A DNA stretch of 8,794 nt, taken from contig JAHFEM010000049.1 of assembly GCA_023248505.1 (NCBI GenBank), positions 1 through 8,794 on the forward strand, written 5' to 3'. This document shows positions 1 to 6,226 of this stretch, in pieces. The position numbers and the translations under genes were made by a program. The notes beneath the pieces are model-generated. The model was given only the letters and a program-made list of their open reading frames with translations. It had not been told where the DNA came from and did not search any database. Each line of letters opens with the position of its first letter. Position 1 is the stretch's first letter. The DNA comes from Nitrospirota bacterium (GTDB lineage: Bacteria > Nitrospirota > Nitrospiria > SBBL01 > Manganitrophaceae).

Positions 1-522
1 AAACCACCTTTCTGACCGATCATTCACCGCCGCGGGCTGCTTACTGAGACAATGATTCCCGGGTGCCCTTTATTGAAGATCCATTTTTAAACAGAACGAG
101 GTAAACGAAAAGGGATAAACTTTGTCAGAATAACCGATTTCACCGGGAATGACAATTGTTTTAATATTCCGATTCCCTACAACCCACATCGGGTGGAATC
201 TGCAGCTTGGAAGATCAACGACTTTTGCTGAAGACTCCCGGCGAAGAGAGCCAGGTTCTCCTGATGAGTGGATTGAATAACGTCATGGTAATCATACAAG
301 ATTTTGATTGAACGATCCCTCCAGTTCCGACTAACCGTCACACGATAACTCCTCCCGTTTAATCCGTAGAAAATATTATGCTTGCAGAAATATGGTTGTC
401 AAGAATTATGTCGCTCATTCAGCGCCACTTCTCAGAAGAGGAGCGGCTCGACCCCTATTGTCTTTTCTTTCATCAAATGCTAGGATACAAAAGCTTTTTG
501 GTTCGGCCTCAAGAGGAATCGA
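1..522. other. Region without a convincing gene, upstream of the TPR gene
   Basis: No frame here combines a start codon, a ribosome binding site and a recognisable protein. The first 54 bases could hold the last codons of a plus-strand gene: two frames stay open from base 1, to stops at about 45-47 and 52-54. Neither is long enough to identify. A minus-strand frame is open from about 398 to the stop at 177-179 (about 74 codons, only a GTG as possible start near 341) and I do not recognise its product. A weak promoter-like pair, TTGCAG (382-387) and ATTATG (405-410) with a 17-base spacer, could serve the gene at 523. I saw no terminator or structured RNA. Confidence 0.5.
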
Positions 523-1527
523 TTGTCAGCCCCCGTTTATTTAATCTCCGTATTCATTCTCTTGTTTTTCTCTCCTACCACTCTGTTTGCAATCACCGAC
601 ACAGAAAAGGCAAAATCCCATTTTGAAGAAGGGGTCGATCTGAGCAAGCAGCGTCAATTCGACAATGCCATCATCGAATTCACGCAGGCTGTTCGCCTCA
701 GTCTGGAAAACCATAAGTACCATCAGGCGTTGGTCCTCGGTTATATTCAAACCCGCCGAGGGCCGCAAGCCATTGCTTTTTACAAGGAGCTCGCTCGAGA
801 ACACCCTCAGAGTGCTCAGGTCCATTATTGGCTCGGGAGACTCTATCTCGAAAGCCAATCTCTTCAGGACGCCATCCAGGAATTCTCGGAATCGGCACGG
901 CTCGCCCCCAAAGATGATCATCCTTGGATCTCGCTGGGCCATGTCTATTACCGGCTTGGGAAAGAAAAGGAAGCGCTGGACGCCTATCTTCAGGCGAACA
1001 AACTCTCACCCCGAATTGCGATCGTCCATGTCGGCCTCGGGAATATTTATTACGGTCGGAAAGAGTATCCGAAGGCCCAGAAGGAATATGAAGAGGCGTT
1101 GAAATTGGATGCCACCCTCACCGATGCGAGATACAACCTCAGCCTGATCTATGAGAGGAACAAAGAGGTCTCCAAAGCCGTCAAAATCTGGAAAGCACTC
1201 CTTGAAGAGGACCCTAACGAATCGAGGGCCCGCGAAAAACTCGCCCGAGCCTATTTCCTCGGCGAGCAATATCAAGACGCCGTCCAAGAATATATGATGC
1301 TCTCCCAAGTCAGGCAGAGCTCTCCAGAAGTTTTCTTCGCTCTGGGGGAGGCAGAGGTCATGTTGGCCTCTGTTGTAAAGGATCCGGCCGATCGACAGCA
1401 ACTTAAGGAAATGGCCATACAGTCCTTTCAGCGAACCCTGGAGCTCGATCCCAACAATATCCAAGCCCGCAAGTATCTCGACCGGCTCGACTCAAAAGAG
1501 CCCGTTTCTCCGAAACGTTCAAAATAG
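523..1527 (+). CDS. Secreted TPR-repeat protein
   Basis: The product is 334 residues. The start is TTG: AAGAGGA at 511-517 lies 5 bases upstream, and no ATG or GTG exists in frame between the upstream stop (481-483) and this codon. Residues 1-23 form a signal peptide, with a hydrophobic core (YLISVFILLFF) and an AxA-like end (LFA), so the protein is probably exported to the periplasm; no lipobox cysteine is present. From about residue 30 to 325 there are roughly eight tetratricopeptide repeats. The clearest have the usual G/Y/A/P spacing, for example HYWLGRLYLESQSLQDAIQEF, WISLGHVYYRLGKEKEALDAY and VGLGNIYYGRKEYPKAQKEY; the last ends in LELDPNN. TPR solenoids bind partner proteins, and no catalytic domain is attached. 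The tail (SKEPVSPKRSK) is basic and probably disordered. The partner is unknown. The gene appears to be transcribed alone, since a separate promoter precedes purM 234 bases downstream. Confidence 0.9.
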   Translation: MSAPVYLISVFILLFFSPTTLFAITDTEKAKSHFEEGVDLSKQRQFDNAIIEFTQAVRLSLENHKYHQALVLGYIQTRRGPQAIAFYKELAREHPQSAQVHYWLGRLYLESQSLQDAIQEFSESARLAPKDDHPWISLGHVYYRLGKEKEALDAYLQANKLSPRIAIVHVGLGNIYYGRKEYPKAQKEYEEALKLDATLTDARYNLSLIYERNKEVSKAVKIWKALLEEDPNESRAREKLARAYFLGEQYQDAVQEYMMLSQVRQSSPEVFFALGEAEVMLASVVKDPADRQQLKEMAIQSFQRTLELDPNNIQARKYLDRLDSKEPVSPKRSK

Positions 1528-1664
1528 AGAGCCGGGCGGCCGCACTTTATCCCCCCTTTCCGTCGGATGATTTCTTACCATTATTCTTGCTGAATACCCG
1601 GATCGATGCATTCTGGCAGAAGTTTTTTCAGGACCGATATTCGTTAAATTAAGCCCCCTCTAAA

Positions 1665-1693
1665 TTGACCTTTTACGGATCTTGCGGTATGAT
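1665..1693 (+). promoter_or_regulatory. Sigma70-type promoter of the purM operon
   Basis: TTGACC (1665-1670) and TATGAT (1688-1693) are separated by exactly 17 bases and match the TTGACA/TATAAT consensus at 5 of 6 positions each. Transcription would start near 1700, leaving a leader of about 60 bases before the purM ATG at 1762. I saw no purine riboswitch or obvious operator in this leader. Confidence 0.75.
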
Positions 1694-1761
1694 ACAACCG
1701 TTTTTATAATAACGACTTACCCTTGATCTAAGCATCGAAAAACCATCCTCGTTGAGAAAAT

Positions 1762-2793
1762 ATGGCGCGACTAACCTACAAAAATGCTGGAGTTGATATT
1801 GAAGCGGGTGACCTTTTCGTCCAAAAGATTACCTCGCTGGTTCGTTCTACTCACCGTCCGGAGGTCCTTACCGATTTAGGAGGATTCTCCGGTCTCTTCG
1901 CTCTTCGTTCGAAACAGTTCAAAGAGCCGGTCCTGGTCTCCGGCACCGACGGGGTCGGGACGAAGCTCAAGATCGCCTTTATGACCGATCGCCACGATAC
2001 GGTCGGAATCGATCTCGTCGCGATGTGCGTCAATGATGTCATTGTAACCGGGGCCGAACCCCTCTTCTTCCTGGATTACTTCGCCACCGGAAAGCTATTC
2101 CCGGAAAAGGCCGTGGAAGTGATGAAGGGAATCGTAGAGGGATGCCGGCAGGCCGGCTGCGCCCTGATCGGCGGTGAGACGGCGGAGATGCCTTCTTTTT
2201 ATCCGGCGGGAGAATACGATCTGGCCGGCTTCTCCGTGGGGGTGGTGGATAAAAAGAAGATCATCGATGGAAAGAAAATCCGACCGGGAGATCTCTTGAT
2301 CGGCTTGGCCTCCTCCGGCTTACATAGCAACGGCTTCTCGCTGGTCCGGAAAATCCTTTTCGAAAAGATGGGCCTCACGGTGAAGGATCATCTGCCCGGA
2401 CAATCGAAGTCGGTCGGAGAGATCCTGCTGACCCCCACCCTGATCTACGCAAAAGCCTTCTCAAAGTTGCAAGAGAAGGTCCAAGTCAAGGGGGCGGCCC
2501 ACATCACCGGAGGCGGAATCACCGAAAACCTTCCCCGTGTCCTTCCACCCGGTTGTGCGGCTCAAGTCCGGCGCGATCGATGGGAGGTCCCCTTCATTTT
2601 TCGGACCCTTCAAGAAATGGGAGAAGTCGAGACGGAAGAGATGTACACCGATTTCAATATGGGAATCGGGATGATCCTGGTCATCTCGCCGAAAGCGCTT
2701 TCTCAAACACTCTCCGTCTTAAAGCGCCTCCGCCGGGAAGCGTATGTCATTGGAGAGATCGTCAAGGGAGATGGAACAGTGATCTATGCCTAG
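1762..2793 (+). CDS. purM: Phosphoribosylformylglycinamidine cyclo-ligase (AIR synthetase)
   Basis: PurM uses ATP to close FGAM to aminoimidazole ribonucleotide (AIR), the fifth step of de novo purine synthesis, in the cytoplasm. The product is 343 residues, normal for the family (about 340-350). Conserved blocks appear in order: YKNAGVDIEAGD (6-17), the ATP-binding segment SGTDGVGTKLKIAF (60-73), DLVAMCVNDVIVTGAEPLFF (84-103), GGETAEMPSFY (137-147), ASSGLHSNG (183-191), HITGGGITENLPR (247-259) and FNMGIGM (298-304). This is the ATP-grasp-unrelated PurM/PurL/SelD/HypE fold. Only a weak GAG-type ribosome binding site precedes the ATG, but the protein begins where homologues begin. The promoter at 1665-1693 drives it. 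The last codons overlap the purN start by 8 bases, so the two are one transcriptional unit. The sequence looks intact. Confidence 0.98.
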   Translation: MARLTYKNAGVDIEAGDLFVQKITSLVRSTHRPEVLTDLGGFSGLFALRSKQFKEPVLVSGTDGVGTKLKIAFMTDRHDTVGIDLVAMCVNDVIVTGAEPLFFLDYFATGKLFPEKAVEVMKGIVEGCRQAGCALIGGETAEMPSFYPAGEYDLAGFSVGVVDKKKIIDGKKIRPGDLLIGLASSGLHSNGFSLVRKILFEKMGLTVKDHLPGQSKSVGEILLTPTLIYAKAFSKLQEKVQVKGAAHITGGGITENLPRVLPPGCAAQVRRDRWEVPFIFRTLQEMGEVETEEMYTDFNMGIGMILVISPKALSQTLSVLKRLRREAYVIGEIVKGDGTVIYA

Positions 2794-3457
2794 GGAAGAG
2801 TGGCCCTCCTTGAAATCTCCCGAGGGGATTCTCCGCCTGGGGGTACTCGCCTCCGGCCGGGGGAGCAACCTTCAGTCGATTCTCGAAGCGATCGGACGGG
2901 GGGATCTCTCCGCGCGCGTGGCGGTGGTGATCAGCAATAAAAAGGAGGCCCAGGCGCTGGAACGGGCGGCACAATATCAAGTCCCCGCCCTTTTCCTCGA
3001 TCCCTCCCACTATCTCAGTCGAGAAGCGTATGACACCGCGATCCTTCAACAATTGAAGGAGTATCGGGTCGAATTGATCGTGCTGGCCGGTTACATGCGT
3101 CTCGTGACACGAACGCTGATCGAGCCATACCATGATCGGATCATCAATATCCACCCGAGCCTTCTCCCCGCTTTTCCTGGAATGCACGCGCATCGACAGG
3201 CGTTGGAATATGGCGTCCGCGTGAGTGGATGCACTCTCCACTTTGTTGATGAAGAAATGGACCACGGCCCCATTGTCGCCCAGGCGGCCGTCCCCGTTTT
3301 TGAGGGCGACACCGAAGAGCAGCTCTCTGAACGGATTTTAGCCGAAGAGCATCGCCTGCTCCCACAGGTCCTTCAGCTATACGCGGAAGGCAAGTTGAAA
3401 GTCGAAGGAAGGAAAGTTCACATTCAAGAAGGCGCATCCATAAGGAAAAATCGATGA
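2786..3457 (+). CDS. purN: Phosphoribosylglycinamide formyltransferase
   Basis: PurN transfers a formyl group from 10-formyltetrahydrofolate to glycinamide ribonucleotide, the third step of purine synthesis. The product is 223 residues. The phosphate-binding loop VLASGRGSNLQSIL lies at 20-33. The catalytic triad of the E. coli enzyme (N106, H108, D144) corresponds to N121 and H123 in NIHPSLLP and D159 in HFVDEEMDHGPI, a constant offset of 15. Compared with E. coli the N-terminus carries about 15 extra residues (PREEWPSLKSPEGILR). A TTG at 2810 is an alternative start, but the ATG at 2786 is preferred because it overlaps the purM stop by 8 bases, typical of translational coupling. The gene ends in ATGA shared with the next gene. 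It is the folate-dependent PurN type, not the formate-using PurT. Confidence 0.97.
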   Translation: MPREEWPSLKSPEGILRLGVLASGRGSNLQSILEAIGRGDLSARVAVVISNKKEAQALERAAQYQVPALFLDPSHYLSREAYDTAILQQLKEYRVELIVLAGYMRLVTRTLIEPYHDRIINIHPSLLPAFPGMHAHRQALEYGVRVSGCTLHFVDEEMDHGPIVAQAAVPVFEGDTEEQLSERILAEEHRLLPQVLQLYAEGKLKVEGRKVHIQEGASIRKNR

Positions 3458-4053
3458 TCTGCCCCAATTGCGGCTGTGAACAGCGTGAGGCCGACAAATG
3501 CATCCAGTGTCAGATGACACTCCCAGGACTACCCAGTCTAAAAGAGGCGCCGGCCGCTCCACCTCCCCCTACCACTCCTTCCAAAGGGACAGAAAAGGGA
3601 GAGGACGGGAAAACAGAAGAAGATCTCTCTTCGCCGGAGCGGACGGAGAAAGAGGCGCGCAAACCGAATCGAAAAGCACCGATTCGCGTCGTCGAGCCGG
3701 AACGACGTCCGCGACTCGAAGAGGGGGCCCATAAGGTCCTGGTCACCACGACACAAAAGATCGAGGGGCGGAAAATAAAAAACTACTTCTGGCTGATCAA
3801 CGCCAATATCATTATCGAGCTGGAGGACCAGACCAAATCAATCTCCGATAAAGCTGTTTCCTCGTTGAATGCGTCCTATCGAAGCCACCTTAAGACGGGA
3901 GTCCTCCTTGCCCTGCGCGATCTTCGGGGAGAGGCCGCCTTGTTCGGGGCCAATGCGGTGGTGGCAGCGTCATTCAATTTTCATAGAATTGACAATCGAT
4001 CTCTCTTACTCTCTGCCGTTGGAACCGCCGTCCTGATTGAGGAGTCGAGCTGA
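3454..4053 (+). CDS. Zinc-ribbon protein with YbjQ/UPF0145-like C-terminal domain
   Basis: The product is 199 residues. Residues 1-22 are a zinc ribbon with paired knuckles: C3-x2-C6 and C16-x2-C19 (C8 is an extra cysteine). Residues about 25-92 are low complexity, with a proline run followed by a Lys/Glu/Arg-rich stretch, and are likely disordered. Residues 93-199 resemble the YbjQ/UPF0145 (DUF74) fold, whose members form pentameric beta barrels and have been called putative heavy-metal-binding. The matching landmarks are VTTTQKIEGRKI (97-108), LALRDLRGEAALFGANAVVA (152-171) and SAVGTAVLI (187-195), the counterparts of the family's TTxxxxGxxI, GAxAVVG and SGTAV. The glycine-rich loop usual in the middle is replaced by a charged stretch, so this is a divergent member. 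The start overlaps the purN stop as ATGA, indicating coupled translation with purMN. No purine-pathway role is known to me for such a fusion; the function is unassigned. Confidence 0.85.
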   Translation: MICPNCGCEQREADKCIQCQMTLPGLPSLKEAPAAPPPPTTPSKGTEKGEDGKTEEDLSSPERTEKEARKPNRKAPIRVVEPERRPRLEEGAHKVLVTTTQKIEGRKIKNYFWLINANIIIELEDQTKSISDKAVSSLNASYRSHLKTGVLLALRDLRGEAALFGANAVVAASFNFHRIDNRSLLLSAVGTAVLIEESS

Positions 4054-4149
4054 TTCTCCTTTGAGAAAAAGCAATCATGAATAATAACGATTTTCACTCT
4101 TTTTGCCTGTAATATTATGAAAGAACGATCTTCCAAACAAATAAGTCCT

Positions 4150-4154
4150 GGAGG
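4150..4154 (+). promoter_or_regulatory. Shine-Dalgarno that fixes the start at 4162
   Basis: GGAGG lies 7 bases before the ATG at 4162, while the upstream in-frame ATG at 4117 has no purine-rich site before it. Residues encoded between 4117 and 4161 (MKERSSKQISPGGLE) also fall outside the TPR fold, so the shorter start is preferred. Confidence 0.8.
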
Positions 4155-4161
4155 ACTTGAG

Positions 4162-4650
4162 ATGACTGGAGCAGAATATCTCGAACTCGGTCTCGCCTAT
4201 ATGCGTGAAAAGAATTGGGAGGCGGCTCTGAACAACTTGCTTGAGAGCCAAAAGCGCTTCCCGAACCACCTCGCAGAGGGTGAAGAAGTTCCTCCCCTAT
4301 TGTTCTCTGCGCTCGGCCTCTGCTATGCGATGGCGCGCAACAATCTCACAAACGCGTTAGCCTATTGTCAACGCGCCATTTCGATAGATGAGTATCAACC
4401 TGGCTTCTATTACAACCTCGGCTTGGTCTATTTAAAAACGGGAGATAAAAAGAAAGCGCTTTCGGCTTTCCGAAAGGGGTTGAAACTAAACCCGGAACAC
4501 TCCGGCATCTGGTCGCAGATCTCTCAATTGGGACTCCGGAAACGACCCGTTCTCTCCTTTCTGCCGCGACAACACTTCCTAAATAGATGCCTTGGCATGT
4601 GGTTCATCCACAAGGGAGTGAGGAGACCAAGCTATCGAAGATCCAATTGA
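4162..4650 (+). CDS. Small cytoplasmic TPR protein
   Basis: From the ATG at 4162 the product is 162 residues, with no signal peptide or membrane segment. Three tetratricopeptide repeats are visible: about residues 3-36 ([20 protein letters not shown]), 46-79 ([20 protein letters not shown]) and 80-113 ([19 protein letters not shown], then LKLNPEH). After the repeats comes a basic motif, [19 protein letters not shown] (123-141). My recollection is that TPR proteins of environmental Gram-negative bacteria often end soon after such a motif. If so, the last 17 or so residues ([17 protein letters not shown]) may be a species-specific or frame-shifted extension. The gene is 108 bases downstream of the zinc-ribbon gene and may share the pur transcript, but nothing links its function to purines. 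Its stop codon lies inside the tRNA promoter. Confidence 0.85.
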   Translation: MTGAEYLELGLAYMREKNWEAALNNLLESQKRFPNHLAEGEEVPPLLFSALGLCYAMARNNLTNALAYCQRAISIDEYQPGFYYNLGLVYLKTGDKKKALSAFRKGLKLNPEHSGIWSQISQLGLRKRPVLSFLPRQHFLNRCLGMWFIHKGVRRPSYRRSN

Positions 4651-4673
4651 CAATCGAGACCAAATACTATAAT
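4647..4673 (+). promoter_or_regulatory. Promoter of the tRNA-Ala gene
   Basis: A perfect TTGACA (4647-4652) and a perfect TATAAT (4668-4673) are separated by 15 bases, shorter than the ideal 17. The -35 box overlaps the TGA stop of the upstream TPR gene. Transcription would start near 4680, about 20 bases before the mature tRNA. Confidence 0.6.
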
Positions 4674-4698
4674 CTCTTGTCTGCTTTAATTCCCTCAT

Positions 4699-4774
4699 GG
4701 GGCTGTAGCTCAGCTGGGAGAGCGCCTGGTTCGCAATCAGGAGGTCCGGGGTTCGATCCCCCGCAGCTCCACCA
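4699..4774 (+). tRNA. tRNA-Ala (anticodon CGC)
   Basis: The 76-base gene folds into a full cloverleaf. The acceptor stem GGGGCTG pairs with CAGCTCC and contains the G3:U70 wobble, the identity element for alanyl-tRNA synthetase. The anticodon arm is CCTGG / TTCGCAA / TCAGG, giving anticodon CGC, which reads GCG (Ala). The T arm is CGGGG / TTCGATC / CCCCG. The discriminator A (4771) and CCA (4772-4774) are encoded. Wobble pairs occur at the base of the anticodon stem (G-T). Non-coding, decayed sequence begins directly after it, as expected where elements have inserted downstream of a tRNA. Confidence 0.97.
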
Positions 4775-4830
4775 ATAAATTCAATATCTTAGATAAATAA
4801 CCCGCGTTCACACTTAAACCTATGTAGGCA

Positions 4831-4986
4831 TCATGTAGGCGCTGCAGGTGGCAGAAGCCCAATTAAAAGATCCGGTCTAACTCTTCCAATCACGCTTAAA
4901 ACCTTCTTCGAATCGACTCTTCCAGGAAAGAGCTTCAAGTTAGCGACACCTTGATAGCGCTTCCTGGGATAATATGTAAAAATCAT
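4831..4986 (-). CDS. Doubtful 51-residue small ORF or gene remnant
   Basis: A minus-strand frame starts at ATG (4986-4984) and ends at TGA (4833-4831). The protein would begin MIFTYYPRKRYQGVANLK and end GLLPPAAPT, with alternating basic and hydrophobic character. The purine-rich AAGTGAAGG directly before the ATG sits too close for an ideal ribosome binding site. The left copy of the 29-base repeat lies inside it and encodes YPRKRYQGV here. I recognise no family. It may be the end of a lost gene or simply an open frame. Confidence 0.2.
   Translation of the reverse strand: MIFTYYPRKRYQGVANLKLFPGRVDSKKVLSVIGRVRPDLLIGLLPPAAPT
4944..4972 (+). repeat. 29-base direct repeat, left copy
   Basis: The sequence begins CGACACCTTGATAG and ends CTTCCTGGGATAA. 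It recurs at 7474-7502 in the same orientation with one difference (C at 4958, T at 7488). The match stops abruptly on both sides. It lies 169 bases downstream of the tRNA-Ala gene. Confidence 0.9.
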
Positions 4987-5040
4987 ACCTTCACTTTTCA
5001 GACATTGTAAGATCCACTCTTACTTCCTGAAGCAAACAAG

Positions 5041-5060
5041 CAGTGAGATCCAGTGAGATC
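5041..5060 (+). repeat. 10-base tandem duplication
   Basis: CAGTGAGATC occurs twice back to back, and a shorter TATCG doublet follows at about 5063-5072. This looks like slippage in non-selected sequence rather than a functional array. Confidence 0.7.
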
Positions 5061-5164
5061 CATATCGTATCGTAGATTTCATTTAGAATTCCTTTTTTGA
5101 TTGAACGGATCAAAAGTCGCCCTATCTAATACCACAGTAGTTTGGATTCATCCTATCTGAAAGG

Positions 5165-5193
5165 TTGACATACCATTTCTACCTGGATATCAT
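5165..5193 (+). promoter_or_regulatory. Near-consensus promoter upstream of the methyltransferase remnant
   Basis: TTGACA (5165-5170), a 17-base spacer and TATCAT (5188-5193) match the sigma70 consensus at 11 of 12 positions. It points toward the broken methyltransferase and would start transcription near 5200, about 60 bases before an ATG at 5263. It may be the surviving promoter of that gene. Confidence 0.6.
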
Positions 5194-5362
5194 GCAGACT
5201 AACTTAGTAATCTTAAAAATTGTTATTGGAAAATGAGATAATCTGACTGACTCAAAGAGCGCATGACAGACAAAGAAATTAGCAACAGTGTTTCTGCAGG
5301 CGGTTCGGGGAGCAATCCCGGGTGCGACTTCCAACTTTCTGTATTGAATAAGCCGTAAAACT

Positions 5363-5872
5363 TTGGTGCCCTCAGATGCGACGGACTCCCGATATTGGTT
5401 GTGGCGATGGGATACTTGGCCGCTTTCTGCTGGATATTTTTCCGACGGCTCATGTGAGCTTTATGGACTTCTCCGAGATCCTATGTTGGAAGCTCTGAAA
5501 AGAGAAGCTGGGGAAGGTGAAAACGTGACCGTCGTATATCCTGATCTTTCAACACCGACGTGGTTAGATGTAGTCGGGGATGACCAATTATTTGACATTG
5601 TGGTTTCGGGATTCGCCATACACCACCAACCAGACGTAAGAAAGAAGTGTATTACGGGAATGGGATGCGAATGGCTTCGACAAATCGGATTCGAAGATGT
5701 TGACTGCTTCTTTAAAGTCTTCGAATTGGCCTTATTCGTAGGAAAAAAGAAAGGTGAAAAACTGTATACAAACAATGTTGAGATCGCCAGACTTCGCGGT
5801 GCCTCATATTTCTCTCTCGGCAGTAGTATAATTTTCATATTTGAATGGATGCTTCCGAAGTATTCTTTCTAA
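5363..5872 (+). pseudogene. Degenerate class I SAM-dependent methyltransferase
   Basis: The open frame (169 codons, only a TTG at its start) carries pieces of a small-molecule methyltransferase: LVPSDAT-like start, PMLEALKRE, VSGFAIHHQPDVRKK (residues 81-95) and CEWLRQIGFEDVDCFFKVFE (102-121), then LALFVGKK. The SAM-binding motif I is missing from this frame but present in a neighbouring one at 5388-5477: PDIGCGDG, then LLDIFPTAHVSFMDFSE. Reading PDIGCGDG needs a shift near 5385, and a second compensating shift near 5477 returns to PMLEALKRE. In addition, about 50-70 residues expected between VRKK and CEWLRQIGF (the LKPGG region in relatives) are deleted. After GKKK (about 5752) the frame runs on into unrelated sequence. 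An enzyme lacking motif I and the middle of the fold should be inactive. A strong promoter (5165-5193) still lies upstream. Confidence 0.85.
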
Positions 5873-6226
5873 CTAAAATCCGCAGCATCCATCTTTGACA
5901 TACCAATTACAGATTACTTTCGGAAAACGGATTACTACGCTTCCTACTATTAGGGAATTCTTTCAGTAATCACCATGAGAATGTCTTAAATACCTTTAAG
6001 AACTATTCCACTTCAAAACTGACATTAAAAGAGGGAGATTTTTAAGAGGAGATCGAACTGAGGGAAAGAAACTACAAGGATTCACGCCATTAGAAAAACG
6101 AACAAAAAATCAAACCCTCTGATCGAGAAAGAGATATTTGCCATTAATACCTGAGAAGATCAGAAAAGATCATCCTATAAACCGGCTTTTTCTACACGCT
6201 TGTTAGCTGGCATGCATAGATCGACT
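5873..6226. other. AT-rich region without genes
   Basis: No frame with a start, ribosome binding site and protein-like product was found on either strand. A purine-rich stretch (about 6031-6072, including AAGAGGAG) resembles a ribosome binding site but no gene follows it. A TATAAA at 6175-6180 could be a -10 box for the next gene, but no good -35 box sits 17 bases upstream. TTGACATACCA at 5895-5905 also occurs at 5165-5175. Confidence 0.5.

Larger units (their letters stand above)
4775..5362. other. Decayed intergenic region downstream of the tRNA
   Basis: This stretch has no confident gene. It holds the left copy of a 29-base direct repeat (4944-4972), a doubtful minus-strand small frame (4831-4986), a 10-base tandem duplication (5041-5060) and a strong promoter (5165-5193). 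An ATG at 5263 opens 31 codons (MTDKEISNSVSAGG...) before a TAA. It may be the old N-terminus of the methyltransferase remnant that follows, but its sequence does not prove that. An ATGTAGGC motif occurs twice at about 4822-4829 and 4834-4841. The base composition is more AT-rich than the operon to the left. Confidence 0.6.

Noticed and set aside
177..398. Minus-strand open frame of about 74 codons with protein-like stretches
   Set aside because: No ATG, only a GTG inside, no ribosome binding site, and no family I can recognise; kept only as a note in the region entry.
378..626. 82-codon plus-strand frame overlapping the TPR start
   Set aside because: It runs into the signal-peptide region of the TPR gene in another frame, has no ribosome binding site and no recognisable domain.
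541..1464. Several minus-strand and alternate frames over the first TPR gene
   Set aside because: They are shadows of a TPR gene with clear repeat structure and signal peptide.
1536..1543. GCGGCCGC palindrome after the TPR gene, considered as a terminator stem
   Set aside because: The self-complementary octamer has no loop and no T run directly after it.
5303..5334. Sequence resembling a tRNA T arm and 3' end (GGTTCG...ATCCCGGG), considered as a second attachment site
   Set aside because: It does not match the tRNA-Ala 3' end base for base and cannot form the proper T stem and loop.
5165..5905. TTGACATACCA present at 5165-5175 and 5895-5905, flanking the methyltransferase remnant
   Set aside because: An 11-base match is expected several times by chance in 8.8 kb, and the second copy has no matching -10 box.
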